Source of the DNA: Azospirillum griseum | GTDB lineage: Bacteria > Pseudomonadota > Alphaproteobacteria > Azospirillales > Azospirillaceae | Assembly (NCBI RefSeq): GCF_003966125.1 | Contig: NZ_RXMA01000010.1 | Coordinates: 124,001-188,000, forward strand | Reading direction: 5' to 3' | DNA length: 64,000 nucleotides | Shown: positions 27,601-35,746 of the stretch, piece by piece | Position numbering within the stretch: the stretch's first letter is position 1 | Layout of the letters: each line of letters starts with the position of its first letter | Translations under genes and position numbers: made by a program | Notes under the pieces: generated by a model | What the model saw: only the letters and a program-made list of their open reading frames with translations | The model's database searches: none | Told to the model about the DNA's origin: nothing

Positions 27601-27835
27601 ATCGCTTGAACGCGTGATCATCGTCACCGAAACAAGACTGAACACGGATTTCACGGACAAGAACACGGATTTCACGGGTTTTTGAATCCCAGTGTCTCGC
27701 CGATCCCGTCCGATGACTTGTCATGAGGCCAGTCCTTCGATGGACCTGCCACCCATTCCGCGAAATCCGTGAAAAAATCCGTGGAATTCGTGGCAACTCC
27801 TGTTCCGGTGCGGGCGCGCTCGGGCGTCAAGCGAT
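27601..27835. repeat. Interspersed repeat with inverted CACGGATT arms, copy B
   Basis: Fills most of the 319-bp gap between the TrmH gene and the convergent DnaQ-like gene. Outer ends are ATCGCTTGA (27601-27609) and TCAAGCGAT (27827-27835), a perfect 9-bp terminal inverted repeat. Inner arms are ACACGGATTTCACGGA twice on the left and CGAAATCCGTGAAAAAATCC followed by GTGG on the right. The 194 bp from 27601 to 27794 align, with small gaps, to the element at 15433. No gene is seen in this gap. Confidence 0.7.
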
Positions 27836-27879
27836 TGATCTGGGGCAAGCGCGGCGGTTGATCCGTCCCGCCTTGCGCG

Positions 27880-28362
27880 TCACCCCCGCCCGGTCAGGCG
27901 CAACCACGCCATCGCGGCGGCCAGCGCGGTTCCCCGGGCGTCGTCGGCGCGCACCGGCAGGTCCAAATCCGCGATCATCCGGTCCAGCCGCAGATCGACC
28001 GCGTGTTTCAGCGCGGTCTTGATCTTGCGGTCGTAATAGAGGCCGGACACCTCGATCCGTTCGTTGGACAGGGGCGCGCCGATCAGCCGCTCCACCAGCG
28101 TCGCCGAGAAATCCAGGAAATAGCCGATCAGCGGGCGGTCGCCGAGGAAGGCGGCCAGACGCGCGCCCGCGTCCGCCGGAAACCCATCCTCCCCCGCCCG
28201 CAGGATCAGGGCGCTGCCGGTCAGGATGCGGTTGCCCCGCAAGCGGACGGCGGCGATCCGCAGCGGTTCGGCGCGGGCGGCGTCGAAGGACGTGGCGTCG
28301 CAATGGATGGCGACGCGCTCACCGTGTGGTGGAGCGTGCGCCGGGGTGGTGGGGGTGGGCAT
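27880..28362 (-). CDS. DnaQ-like 3'-5' exonuclease fold protein, probably degenerate
   Basis: A 160-residue protein with the RNase-T/DnaQ pattern but an altered active site. Where active enzymes have DTET followed by a strand, this has CDATSFD then AEPLRIAAVRLRGNRI, so the first DxE acidic pair is lost. The second part GDRPLIGYFLDFSATLVERL resembles exo II (usually an Asp in HNxxFD). The gene follows the DUF294/CBS gene by 25 bp; such pairs often accompany actP in proteobacteria. A regulatory or structural role in the acetate module is more likely than processive exonuclease activity. Confidence 0.7.
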   Translation of the reverse strand: MPTPTTPAHAPPHGERVAIHCDATSFDAARAEPLRIAAVRLRGNRILTGSALILRAGEDGFPADAGARLAAFLGDRPLIGYFLDFSATLVERLIGAPLSNERIEVSGLYYDRKIKTALKHAVDLRLDRMIADLDLPVRADDARGTALAAAMAWLRLTGRG

Positions 28363-28387
28363 CGCCAGCGTCTCGGCTCTTGCGGTC

Positions 28388-30271
28388 TCAATGGTTGAGG
28401 CGGAAGTGATAGGCGATGGTTTCCTTGAAGCTTTTGACCAGCGCCAGACAATCCTTGAACTGGTCGCGGTCCAGCTTCCCCAGCCGGTCGGGGTGGACCA
28501 TGTTGTCGATGGCCAGTTCCGCCGCCGGGTCGCCGGTCCCCTCGCCGCCGGACTCGACGCGGGCCTTCAGGCGGATGGTGGACAGGATGGCGAAGGCCTC
28601 CGTCAACTCCCCGGCCAGCTTGCGGTCCAGCGCGCCCATTTCGGCCAAGGCCCAGATGCGGGCGACCGTGTTGGTTTCGGTCATGTGTTTTTCCAGCGCC
28701 AACGCCCGCACGCCGTGGACGATGGGGAAGACGCCCGCCTTCTTGATGTCCACCGGCTCGGCCCGCCGCCGTTCGAACAGCGCGGCGAACAGGCCCGACG
28801 GCGTGTCGAAGGCCAGGGTCGGGCGGGCGAACTGGCTGAAGAACATCTGGTTGTCCTGCAGGCGGCTCAACAGATAGCCCTTGGCCTCGTCCAGCAGGCT
28901 GGTGTCCCCGGCGACGGCGGCGGCGTCGTAGAAGATGGCCAGATTCATCGCCGCCGCTTCGTCGGGATGGTGGATCCAATGGAAAATGGCGTCCTTGTAC
29001 CCGGCCAGCGGGCGGGTCCAGTCGGGGTTGGACACCATGATGTTGCCGGGGCAGGGCGGGTAGCCGAAGGACACGAGATGACGCGCGAAGGCGGCGACGA
29101 TCTCCGGCAGATCGGGGCAGACATAGCCGTCGCGCAGGATCAAGCCATTGTCCTGGTCGGTCTTCAGCAATTGCTCGCCGCGCCCCTCGCTGCCCATGAC
29201 GATCAGGCAGGAATTGTCGAGCAGATCGGGCGGGGCCAGCAGTTCGAACAGCTTGCGGAAGATGCGGCGGTTCAGTTCGGTGACAAGGTCGGCGATGAAG
29301 GCCACCTTGACGCCGGTGGCGTGCAGGGTGCGGATCAGGGCGACGATGGACAGGCTGGCCTGCCGCAGATCCTCCGGCGAGGTCGCCTGTTCCACCTGGA
29401 CGCCGATGACCTGGGAATGGTTGGACAGCGCGGCGAGAAGGTCGCTTTGCCCCAGCAGCCCGACCACCGCGCCGTTTTCGGTGACGACGACGCGGCGCAC
29501 CGCGTGCTTGGTCATCAGCACCAGCGCGTTGAACAGCAGATCGTCGCGGTCGATGGTCAGCAGGCCATAGCGGGCGAGCGGGCCGACCGGCTCATCGACC
29601 GGGCGGCCTTCCAGCACGACTCGGTCGCGCAGATCGGTTCCGGTCAGGATGCCGATGCGTTCCTCCCCCGGCCCGTCGCCGTTCGCCCCGCTGTCGCGCA
29701 CCAGAACGCTGCTGGCCTTGTTGCGCTTCATGGTTTCGGCGGCGTCGCGCAGGCTGGCGCTGCCCGCGACGAACAGCGGCGGGTGCAGATAGGCCTGGCG
29801 GATGCGCGCCATGGTCAGCGCCGTCATCTCGCGGTTGGTGCGCTCGGCCGCCAGAGCGCGCATGCGCTGGGCAAAATCGCCGAGCACCGCCGCGCCAAAG
29901 GCCGGGTTGTCGCGCGCCAACCCTTCCAGCGCCGGGCGGGGAAACAGGTGACAGACGCTGTCCTCCGCCGCGACGAAGCTGCGGATCAGCCCGCCGCCAT
30001 ACAGGGCGGCCAGATCGAAGCTGTCGCCCGGCCCGTGCAGCGCGGCAACCTCCCCACCATGGCGTTCCTGCACCGACCCGCGCAGCACGATGAACAGCGC
30101 GTCGGCGGGGTCGTCGCGCCCCAGAACGACGCTGTCCTTGGCGTACATCCCGATGTCGAGCGCGTCGGCCAGCGCGGCGCGCTGGTCCGGGGTCAGCAGG
30201 TCGAAGGGCGGGCGGTCGCTGTCGAAGGCGATGGGAGCGGGCGTGCTGGAATCGCGGGAACGGTCAGTCAC
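28388..30271 (-). CDS. cNMP-binding/CBS/DUF294 nucleotidyltransferase-like signalling protein
   Basis: A 627-residue cytoplasmic regulator. Residues about 25-140 form a cyclic-nucleotide-binding-like domain (IVLRGSVQERHGGEVAALHG). Residues about 165-290 hold a CBS pair. A GlnD-like DUF294 domain follows with VMGSEGRGEQLLKTDQDNGL, which keeps the G-S and D-x-D features of nucleotidyltransferases. The substrate-binding DUF294_C region ends the protein. GTG 30271 is the start, preceded by GGAGGGGGG. The gene lies downstream of actP after a terminator and just before the DnaQ-like gene. A role in regulating acetate uptake or metabolism is inferred from this recurrent neighbourhood. Confidence 0.88.
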   Translation of the reverse strand: MTDRSRDSSTPAPIAFDSDRPPFDLLTPDQRAALADALDIGMYAKDSVVLGRDDPADALFIVLRGSVQERHGGEVAALHGPGDSFDLAALYGGGLIRSFVAAEDSVCHLFPRPALEGLARDNPAFGAAVLGDFAQRMRALAAERTNREMTALTMARIRQAYLHPPLFVAGSASLRDAAETMKRNKASSVLVRDSGANGDGPGEERIGILTGTDLRDRVVLEGRPVDEPVGPLARYGLLTIDRDDLLFNALVLMTKHAVRRVVVTENGAVVGLLGQSDLLAALSNHSQVIGVQVEQATSPEDLRQASLSIVALIRTLHATGVKVAFIADLVTELNRRIFRKLFELLAPPDLLDNSCLIVMGSEGRGEQLLKTDQDNGLILRDGYVCPDLPEIVAAFARHLVSFGYPPCPGNIMVSNPDWTRPLAGYKDAIFHWIHHPDEAAAMNLAIFYDAAAVAGDTSLLDEAKGYLLSRLQDNQMFFSQFARPTLAFDTPSGLFAALFERRRAEPVDIKKAGVFPIVHGVRALALEKHMTETNTVARIWALAEMGALDRKLAGELTEAFAILSTIRLKARVESGGEGTGDPAAELAIDNMVHPDRLGKLDRDQFKDCLALVKSFKETIAYHFRLNH

Positions 30272-30301
30272 GGGAATCCCCCCTCCGTTGGACAGCGGAC
30301 A

Positions 30302-30340
30302 CAAAAAAAGACGCCCCTGGCACGATGTCCAGAGGCGCTT
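30302..30340 (-). terminator. Intrinsic terminator after actP (minus strand)
   Basis: On the minus strand GCGCCTCTGG pairs with CCAGGGGCGT and is followed by CTTTTTTT. It partly separates actP from the DUF294 gene. Confidence 0.75.
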
Positions 30341-30449
30341 GGAGGGTACACCCGTCCCGCAGGGCACGGAAAGCCGGGTGCGACAATTGGCGTGCGGGGG
30401 AGGCGGGGCGGTTTCATGTGAAACGCCGCACCGCCTCCGCCCGTGGTCA

Positions 30450-32162
30450 TCAGTGCGCCGAGGCTCCTTCGGCACCCAGACCGGTTTGCGACCGGACATA
30501 CTGGGCTTCGAAATCGCGGCGTTCCTTCTGCGCCTGCTCGCTGTTGTCGGTGATCGAGAAGAACCAGATCGCGACAAAGGACAGGGTGATGGAGAACAGG
30601 CCGGGGTTGTCGTAGGGGAAGATCGCCGCCGGGTTGCCCAGCACGGCCTTCCACACGGTCGGCCCCAGGACCAGCATCGTGACCGAGGAGACCAGACCGA
30701 TGGTCCCGCCGATGACGGCCCCACGGGTGGTCATCTTGCCCCAGAACATCGACATCAGCAGGATCGGGAAGTTCGCCGACGCCGCGATGACGAAGGCCAG
30801 GCCGACCATGAAGGCCACATTCTGGTTTTCAAAGGCGATGCCGAGGAAGATCGAGACGATGCCGATGATGACCGTGGTGATCTTCGACACGCGGATTTCG
30901 TCGGCCTCGTTGGCGCGGCCCTTGGCGAAGACCGAGGCGTAGAGGTCATGGCTGACCGCCGACGCGCCGGCCAGCGTCAGACCGGCGACCACCGCCAGGA
31001 TGGTGGCGAAGGCGACGGCCGAGATGAAGCCGTAGAACAGATCCCCACCCACCGCGTGGGCGGTGTGGATGGCCGCCATGTTGGTGCCGCCGATGATGCT
31101 GGTGATCGCCGCCTTGGCACCGGCCGCCGGGGCCGCCGTCAGGAAGGGATAGGCACCGTTGGCGTCGGGGGCCAGGATCATCAGGATGGCGCCGAAGCCG
31201 ATGATGAAGGTCAGGATGTAGAAGTATCCGATGAAGCCGGTGGCGTAGAACACGGACTTGCGGGCTTCCTTGGCGTCGGCGACGGTGAAGAAGCGCATCA
31301 GGATGTGCGGCAGACCGGCGGTCCCGAACATCAAGGCCATGCCCAGCGAGATGGCGGAGACCGGATCGGTGATGAGCGCGCCCGGCGACATGATCGCCAC
31401 GCCCTTCGGATGGACCGAGACGGCGGCCTGGAACATCGCTTCGGGGCTGAAGCCGAACTTGGCCAGGATCATGAAGGCCATGAAGGAGGCACCCGACAGC
31501 AGCATCACCGCCTTGATGATCTGCACCCAGGTGGTCGCCAGCATGCCGCCGAAGGTGACGTAGCCGATCATCAGCACGCCGACGATCACGACCGCCCAAA
31601 TGTAATCCATGCCGAACAGCAGCTGGATCAGCTTGCCGGCACCCACCATCTGGGCGATCAGGTAGAAGGTGACGGTCGCCAGCGAACCGCAGGCCGACAG
31701 CGTGCGGATCGGGGTCTGCTGGAAGCGGTAGGACGCGACGTCGGCGAAGGTGTATTTGCCGAGGTTGCGCAGCCGTTCGGCCACCAGGAACAGGATGATC
31801 GGCCAGCCGACCAGCCAGCCCACCGAGAAGATCAGGCCGTCGAAGCCGTTGGCGTAGACCAGACCGGCGATGCCCAGGAAGGAGGCCGCCGACATGTAGT
31901 CACCAGCGATGGCCAGACCGTTCTGGAAGCCGGTGATGCCACCGCCAGCGGCGTAGAAATCCTTGGCCGACTTGGTGCGGCGCGCCGCCCAATAGGTGAT
32001 GCCCAACGTGAACAGCACGAAGGCCAGAAACATCAGGATGGCTTCCCAATTGGTCGCCTGTTTCTGAACCGCGCCTTCAACGGCCGCCGCGTGAACGGCG
32101 GCGGGAACCAGTGCGCCAGCGGCGGCGAGCGCCCCGGCGATGCGGGTGGTGGCTGCGCGCAT
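30450..32162 (-). CDS. actP: Cation/acetate symporter
   Basis: Sodium:solute symporter family permease for acetate and related short-chain acids, 570 residues with about 13 membrane helices after an Ala-rich signal-like N-terminus. Typical ActP segments are [35 protein letters not shown] and [20 protein letters not shown]. The ATG at 32162 overlaps the TGA of the preceding DUF485 gene by one base (TGATG), with GGAGG 10 nt upstream; a GTG one codon earlier is less likely. The yjcH-actP order is the classical acetate-uptake pair. Confidence 0.95.
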   Translation of the reverse strand: MRAATTRIAGALAAAGALVPAAVHAAAVEGAVQKQATNWEAILMFLAFVLFTLGITYWAARRTKSAKDFYAAGGGITGFQNGLAIAGDYMSAASFLGIAGLVYANGFDGLIFSVGWLVGWPIILFLVAERLRNLGKYTFADVASYRFQQTPIRTLSACGSLATVTFYLIAQMVGAGKLIQLLFGMDYIWAVVIVGVLMIGYVTFGGMLATTWVQIIKAVMLLSGASFMAFMILAKFGFSPEAMFQAAVSVHPKGVAIMSPGALITDPVSAISLGMALMFGTAGLPHILMRFFTVADAKEARKSVFYATGFIGYFYILTFIIGFGAILMILAPDANGAYPFLTAAPAAGAKAAITSIIGGTNMAAIHTAHAVGGDLFYGFISAVAFATILAVVAGLTLAGASAVSHDLYASVFAKGRANEADEIRVSKITTVIIGIVSIFLGIAFENQNVAFMVGLAFVIAASANFPILLMSMFWGKMTTRGAVIGGTIGLVSSVTMLVLGPTVWKAVLGNPAAIFPYDNPGLFSITLSFVAIWFFSITDNSEQAQKERRDFEAQYVRSQTGLGAEGASAH

Positions 32163-32464
32163 CACTTCAAATCCTCCATGATCTGGCGGTTCAGCTCGTC
32201 AAACTCGCCGTTGGCCCGGTTGACGTAGATGCCGGTCAGGATGAAGGCCGAAACGATGGTGAACAAACCGATGGGAATGCCCCAGGTCGTCACACCGGCA
32301 CCGATCGGCGTGCCCAGGAAGCCCTTGCCGAAGGCCACCAGCAGGATGAAGCCGTAATAGATCACCAGCATGGCGACCGACAGAGTCCAGGCGAAGGCGG
32401 ATCGCTTGGCGATCAGCTCCTGGAACTTCGGATTGCTCAGAATCCGTTGTGCATTTTGATTCAT
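32162..32464 (-). CDS. yjcH: DUF485 membrane protein paired with ActP
   Basis: A 100-residue protein with two membrane helices ([20 protein letters not shown] and [17 protein letters not shown]) and the DUF485 ending [22 protein letters not shown] 32464 starts [17 protein letters not shown] and has GAGGGGAC about 7 nt upstream; a GTG at 32479 is weaker. It is coupled to actP through TGATG. YjcH homologues accompany acetate permeases, but their molecular role is unclear. Confidence 0.92.
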   Translation of the reverse strand: MNQNAQRILSNPKFQELIAKRSAFAWTLSVAMLVIYYGFILLVAFGKGFLGTPIGAGVTTWGIPIGLFTIVSAFILTGIYVNRANGEFDELNRQIMEDLK

Positions 32465-32565
32465 TGTGCGTCCCCTCACGAGTGCCGAGCGGTTGTGCGA
32501 CGGTCCTTAGAAGACACTCAGGCTGTGCCGTCCCACAGGTGTAGGCCCTTGATCCGTCCAATTGT

Positions 32566-32578
32566 TTGATACAGATCA
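32566..32578 (-). promoter_or_regulatory. Possible FNR/CRP-type box upstream of yjcH-actP
   Basis: TTGATACAGATCA matches TTGAT-N4-ATCAA except for the final base (C follows). It lies about 105 bp upstream of the yjcH start codon. A perfect 18-bp palindrome, CCCCGACCATGGTCGGGG, lies at 32592-32609 in the same region. Neither is proven. Confidence 0.4.
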
Positions 32579-32646
32579 CTGTTGGGTGCACCCCCGACCA
32601 TGGTCGGGGCGGGGGAACCCCTAGTGGCCGGGGCGCGCGCGCGAAA

Positions 32647-32673
32647 AAGGCGTGGCCGGGCTGGCCACGCCTT
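32647..32673 (-). terminator. Intrinsic terminator after DUF1178 gene (minus strand)
   Basis: AAGGCGTGGCC, short loop, GGCCACGCCTT followed by TTTCG on the minus strand. Confidence 0.7.
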
Positions 32674-32724
32674 GCAAATTGTCCGTTTTCCCAATGGTTT
32701 CTGGCGGAATCAACCGTCGCGCGG

Positions 32725-33291
32725 TCAGGAATCCGTGCGCGGCAGCCAGGGGATGCGGTGAAATGTCACACCCTCCTCGTTCAACTCCTCCACCTCTTCG
32801 GCGGACGCCTCGCCATAGATGCCGCGCGGGTCGGCCTCGCCGTAATGGATGCGGCGGGCCTCCTCGGCGAACTGGTTGCCGACATAGTCGCAGCTGCTTT
32901 CCACCGTGCGGCGGACCTCCGCCAACTGGCGCATCACCTCGGCCACCGCCTCGCGCTGGCGGTCGCTGACGGTCGGCGGCAGGGACGCCACGACGTCCGC
33001 CGGGTTGGCGGGCAGGGCGGGCAGGGCGGGCGGCGTGGGGACGGCCGGAGCGGCGGCGGGTTGTGGCGGGCTGTCCGCCTGCTGCGACTCGGCGGTTGCG
33101 TTGGCGCGGTCCACGGCGCGGGCCACGCCCTTGGCGATGCGCGGGGCCATCGGGGCCTTGGTGATCGCGCTGTCGCCGCAGACCGGGCAGGCGATCATGT
33201 GGGCGGCGGCCTGCTCCTCATAGGCAGCGCCGTTGCGGAACCATCCTTCGAACCGATGGTCGGACGAGCATTTCAAGGCGAAGAGGATCAT
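32725..33291 (-). CDS. DUF1178 family protein
   Basis: A 188-residue protein with the family start MILFALKCSSDHRFEGWFRN, including a Cys that pairs with ACPVCGDSAITKAPMAPRIA to suggest a small zinc ribbon. A low-complexity Pro/Ala linker (about 75-105) separates it from a conserved helical region (REAVAEVMRQLAEVRRTV) and an ending EEVEELNEEGVTFHRIPWLP. In many alphaproteobacteria DUF1178 sits beside the nitrilase/grxC genes; here those are 12 kb away. Function is unknown. It is divergent from the methyltransferase gene at 33480. Confidence 0.88.
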   Translation of the reverse strand: MILFALKCSSDHRFEGWFRNGAAYEEQAAAHMIACPVCGDSAITKAPMAPRIAKGVARAVDRANATAESQQADSPPQPAAAPAVPTPPALPALPANPADVVASLPPTVSDRQREAVAEVMRQLAEVRRTVESSCDYVGNQFAEEARRIHYGEADPRGIYGEASAEEVEELNEEGVTFHRIPWLPRTDS

Positions 33292-33479
33292 GTCCCCGGA
33301 AAACCCCAGCGAAAGCGGCAGCGTGAAGCGGGTGGGGCCGAGTCGGTGATCGAACCCGGGCGGTGGTGGCGCGGGCTTGCGGTGCGACTCGGCATCGGTC
33401 TTAATTCAGCACGCGCGGGCCGTCCGCGTCAAACCCCCGCACCGGGTTTTGTGCACCTCCCCGTTCAGGACACGCCGCC

Positions 33480-34073
33480 GTGACCGCCCAGCCGCCCGCG
33501 CCCCATTCCAGCCTGTCCCCTGTGTCCCCGTGGGTGGCGCGCTTCGCGCCGCTGGTTCGGGCGGGCGGGACCGTGCTGGATCTGGCCTGTGGATCGGGGC
33601 GGCATCTGCGGTTGTTCCACCAGCGCCGCCACCCGGTGGTTGGGCTGGACCGCGACCTGTCCGGGGTGGCCGATCTGGCCGGGGCCGATGGGGTGACGCT
33701 GGTTCAGGCCGATCTGGAGGCGGGGGACGACGCGGGTGATGCCCTGGAATTGCCAGGGTTGGAGGCGCGGCGCTTTGACGGGATCGTCGTCACCAACTAC
33801 CTGCACCGCCCGTTGTTTCCCGCGCTGCTGGACGCGCTGGCCCCGGACGGGGTGCTGATTTACGAAACCTTCGCCGTCGGCAACGCCCGCTTTGGCCGCC
33901 CCTCCTCCCCCGCCTTCCTGTTGCGGGACGGGGAGTTGCTGGAGGTCGCGCGCGGGCGTCTCTCGGTCGTGGCGTTCGAACAGGGGGAGATCGCCGCACC
34001 GAAGGCGGCCGTCGTGCAACGGTTGTGCGCGGTTCGACCGGGGGCGGACACGGGGCCGCTGCGCCTGGACTGA
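33480..34073 (+). CDS. Class I SAM-dependent methyltransferase (TehB-like)
   Basis: A 197-residue small methyltransferase. Motif I is GGTVLDLACGSGRHLRLFHQ, the acidic motif II is VVGLDRDLSGVADL, and DGIVVTNYLHRPLFPALLDA is the post-strand-4 region. The C-terminal strand is ALAPDGVLIYETFAVGN. GTG 33480 gives MTAQPPAPHSSLSP with Pro-rich N-terminus; no better start is visible. The fold is certain; the substrate is not. It is convergent with the Hpt gene and overlaps no other gene. Confidence 0.85.
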   Translation: MTAQPPAPHSSLSPVSPWVARFAPLVRAGGTVLDLACGSGRHLRLFHQRRHPVVGLDRDLSGVADLAGADGVTLVQADLEAGDDAGDALELPGLEARRFDGIVVTNYLHRPLFPALLDALAPDGVLIYETFAVGNARFGRPSSPAFLLRDGELLEVARGRLSVVAFEQGEIAAPKAAVVQRLCAVRPGADTGPLRLD

Positions 34074-34107
34074 CGCGGGCGGCCTTCCGTGTCGTGGCCG
34101 GAGCGGA

Positions 34108-34884
34108 TCAGCCCAGATTGTATTTGGCGACGACGGCGGCGAAATCATCGCCGAAATGCTCGCCCACCCGGATGACCGACACGCCGTAAGGAATTTCCTT
34201 CAGCGCCGGGTTGTCGAGGTTGAGCGAGGTCAGCAGCGCCATCGGCACATTCTGGGTCACGCTCATCGCCCGCAGGCCACGAATCAGATCCAGACCCGAC
34301 AGGCCATCCATCACCATCGACGCGATCACCAGATCGGGCGGAACGCGCACGGCCAAACTGATCGATTCGATGGGGTCGGTGACGGTCATGGTGCGGAAGC
34401 CGCAGGCGGCCAGCTCACCGCCCAGCTTCTTCGCGATCACCTTGGACGGCGTCACCAGCATGATTTCAACGTTGCGGACCTCGACGTCCGTCACCTGGAA
34501 TTCGTAACGGACCGGCAGGGCGCGGATGATGCGGTTGGTTTCGGCCAACAGCGGCTGTTCGGCGCGATCCACCAACTCGGCGATGCGGTCGATGAAGATC
34601 TGCGCGTCGGACAGCTGCTTGGCCTCCAACTGCTTCAGACCGCTGAGGTAATCCTCCATCCGGTGGGCGATCAGGCTGACGGTGGGATAGCCGAAGCTGG
34701 TCCCCATGCCCTTGAAATTGTGGGCCTCCAGCCGCAGCACGCCGATGGTTTCGGCGTCGCTGCGCGTGCCTTCGGCCCGACCGGCGAGCGCGTTGTTCAT
34801 CACCTCCAGACGATCGCGCGCGTCGTCCACAAACTCCATGCGCAAGCGGTCTTCAAGATCGTCGGTCGTCAGGATCGAGGCCAT
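34108..34884 (-). CDS. Hpt domain fused to a degenerate receiver domain
   Basis: A 258-residue signalling protein from ATG 34884. The N-terminal histidine phosphotransfer domain (about 1-125) has RLEAHNFKGMGTSFGYP with phosphorylatable H55 and the K58-G59 turn. The C-terminal half has receiver topology but lacks its chemistry: the acidic pair after strand 1 is T145-P146, the phospho-Asp position is S189 (PDLVIAS), and the conserved Lys is replaced around R239. T219 is kept. It is thus a pseudo-receiver that may bind partners without phosphorylation. No kinase gene is near. Confidence 0.8.
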   Translation of the reverse strand: MASILTTDDLEDRLRMEFVDDARDRLEVMNNALAGRAEGTRSDAETIGVLRLEAHNFKGMGTSFGYPTVSLIAHRMEDYLSGLKQLEAKQLSDAQIFIDRIAELVDRAEQPLLAETNRIIRALPVRYEFQVTDVEVRNVEIMLVTPSKVIAKKLGGELAACGFRTMTVTDPIESISLAVRVPPDLVIASMVMDGLSGLDLIRGLRAMSVTQNVPMALLTSLNLDNPALKEIPYGVSVIRVGEHFGDDFAAVVAKYNLG

Positions 34885-34965
34885 GGAGAAGCATTCCGGC
34901 TGTTTGAGAGCGGTCGAAGACAGGTGCGCTAGGCTACACGAAAATCCGGGGGCAAAACAGACGAT

Positions 34966-34994
34966 GGCGCGGCCCCCGGTGAAAAGGCCGCGCC
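34966..34994 (-). terminator. Hairpin after PadR-like gene (minus strand)
   Basis: GGCGCGGCC and GGCCGCGCC form 9-bp arms around a 11-nt loop. Only a distant TTTT follows on the minus strand, so termination is uncertain. Confidence 0.45.
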
Positions 34995-35024
34995 CTGTGA
35001 TGAGGATTCTGCGTGCTGGTGGGG

Positions 35025-35570
35025 TTACAGCCGGGCCAGCAACCCTTGCAGCCACGCCACACGCTCTTCGGCTTGGGCGATGTCGTGGTCGAGCCAGGCG
35101 GCGAAATGTCCGGTGTCGCCGCCCGTCACCCGCCGCAGGTCGCCCAGCCGCACCAGCTCGGTTTCGCAGAGCGCGGCGAGGTTGTCGATCTGCTCGCGTT
35201 GCGAATCGATGTCCAGCAGATGCAGGAAACGCAGCTTCAGCGCGATGACCAGCTTGTTGATGCCGTCGGCGGATGGCGCGCGGACGTTGGCGCGGATCAG
35301 CGTGTCGAACTCCGCCTGTCCGGCCTTGGTCGGGCCGAGCAGGGCGTTGTCCTCCATCCCGCTGCCGTCCAGCGCCTCGATCAGCCCTTCGTAGCGCAGC
35401 ATCTCCAGCGACGTGCCCATCAGGTCCAGCGACGGACCGACGATGCGGTCGAGGAAATGGCGCACCGATCCGGCAAGCTCGGCGTAGCGCAACGGCCCGT
35501 CCTGGATCAGCGTGCCCAGGACGACGAGGCGCACCGCCTCTTTCGGCATCAGCGAGTTGTCACGGTACAT
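35025..35570 (-). CDS. PadR-like winged-helix protein with Vir_act_alpha_C-type tail
   Basis: A 181-residue protein. Residues about 10-95 look like a winged helix (LMPKEAVRLVVLGTLIQDGP, LRYAELAGSVRHFLDRIVG, SLEMLRYEGLIEAL, GPTKAGQAEF). The C-terminal helical part (LKLRFLHLLDIDSQREQIDN, ending AEERVAWLQGLLARL) resembles the C-terminal domain of PadR/AphA-type regulators. The assignment is by pattern only. A perfect 15-bp inverted repeat lies 52-84 bp upstream of ATG 35570, a plausible autoregulatory operator. The gene is downstream of hemA on the same strand. Confidence 0.68.
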   Translation of the reverse strand: MYRDNSLMPKEAVRLVVLGTLIQDGPLRYAELAGSVRHFLDRIVGPSLDLMGTSLEMLRYEGLIEALDGSGMEDNALLGPTKAGQAEFDTLIRANVRAPSADGINKLVIALKLRFLHLLDIDSQREQIDNLAALCETELVRLGDLRRVTGGDTGHFAAWLDHDIAQAEERVAWLQGLLARL

Positions 35571-35621
35571 GGCGACCCCCTGGGCGTGGCGTTGAGATGG
35601 ATCCGGCTGGCCCAAAAGCAC

Positions 35622-35654
35622 GGAACGGATTGCGAGCGGCTCGCAATCCGTTCC
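35622..35654. promoter_or_regulatory. Perfect 15-bp inverted repeat, candidate operator
   Basis: GGAACGGATTGCGAG and CTCGCAATCCGTTCC surround CGG. It lies between hemA and the PadR-like gene. No T-run follows on either strand, so an operator is favoured over a terminator. A second, smaller repeat TGTCCA-G-TGGACA lies at 35680-35692. Confidence 0.6.
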
Positions 35655-35746
35655 TGAACATAGGCGTCGCCCGACCGTCTGTCCAGTGGACAAAAGGTCC
35701 GACGCACGCACGACCCACGCGCCGCCGAAAAGGAGGGTGCCGATCC

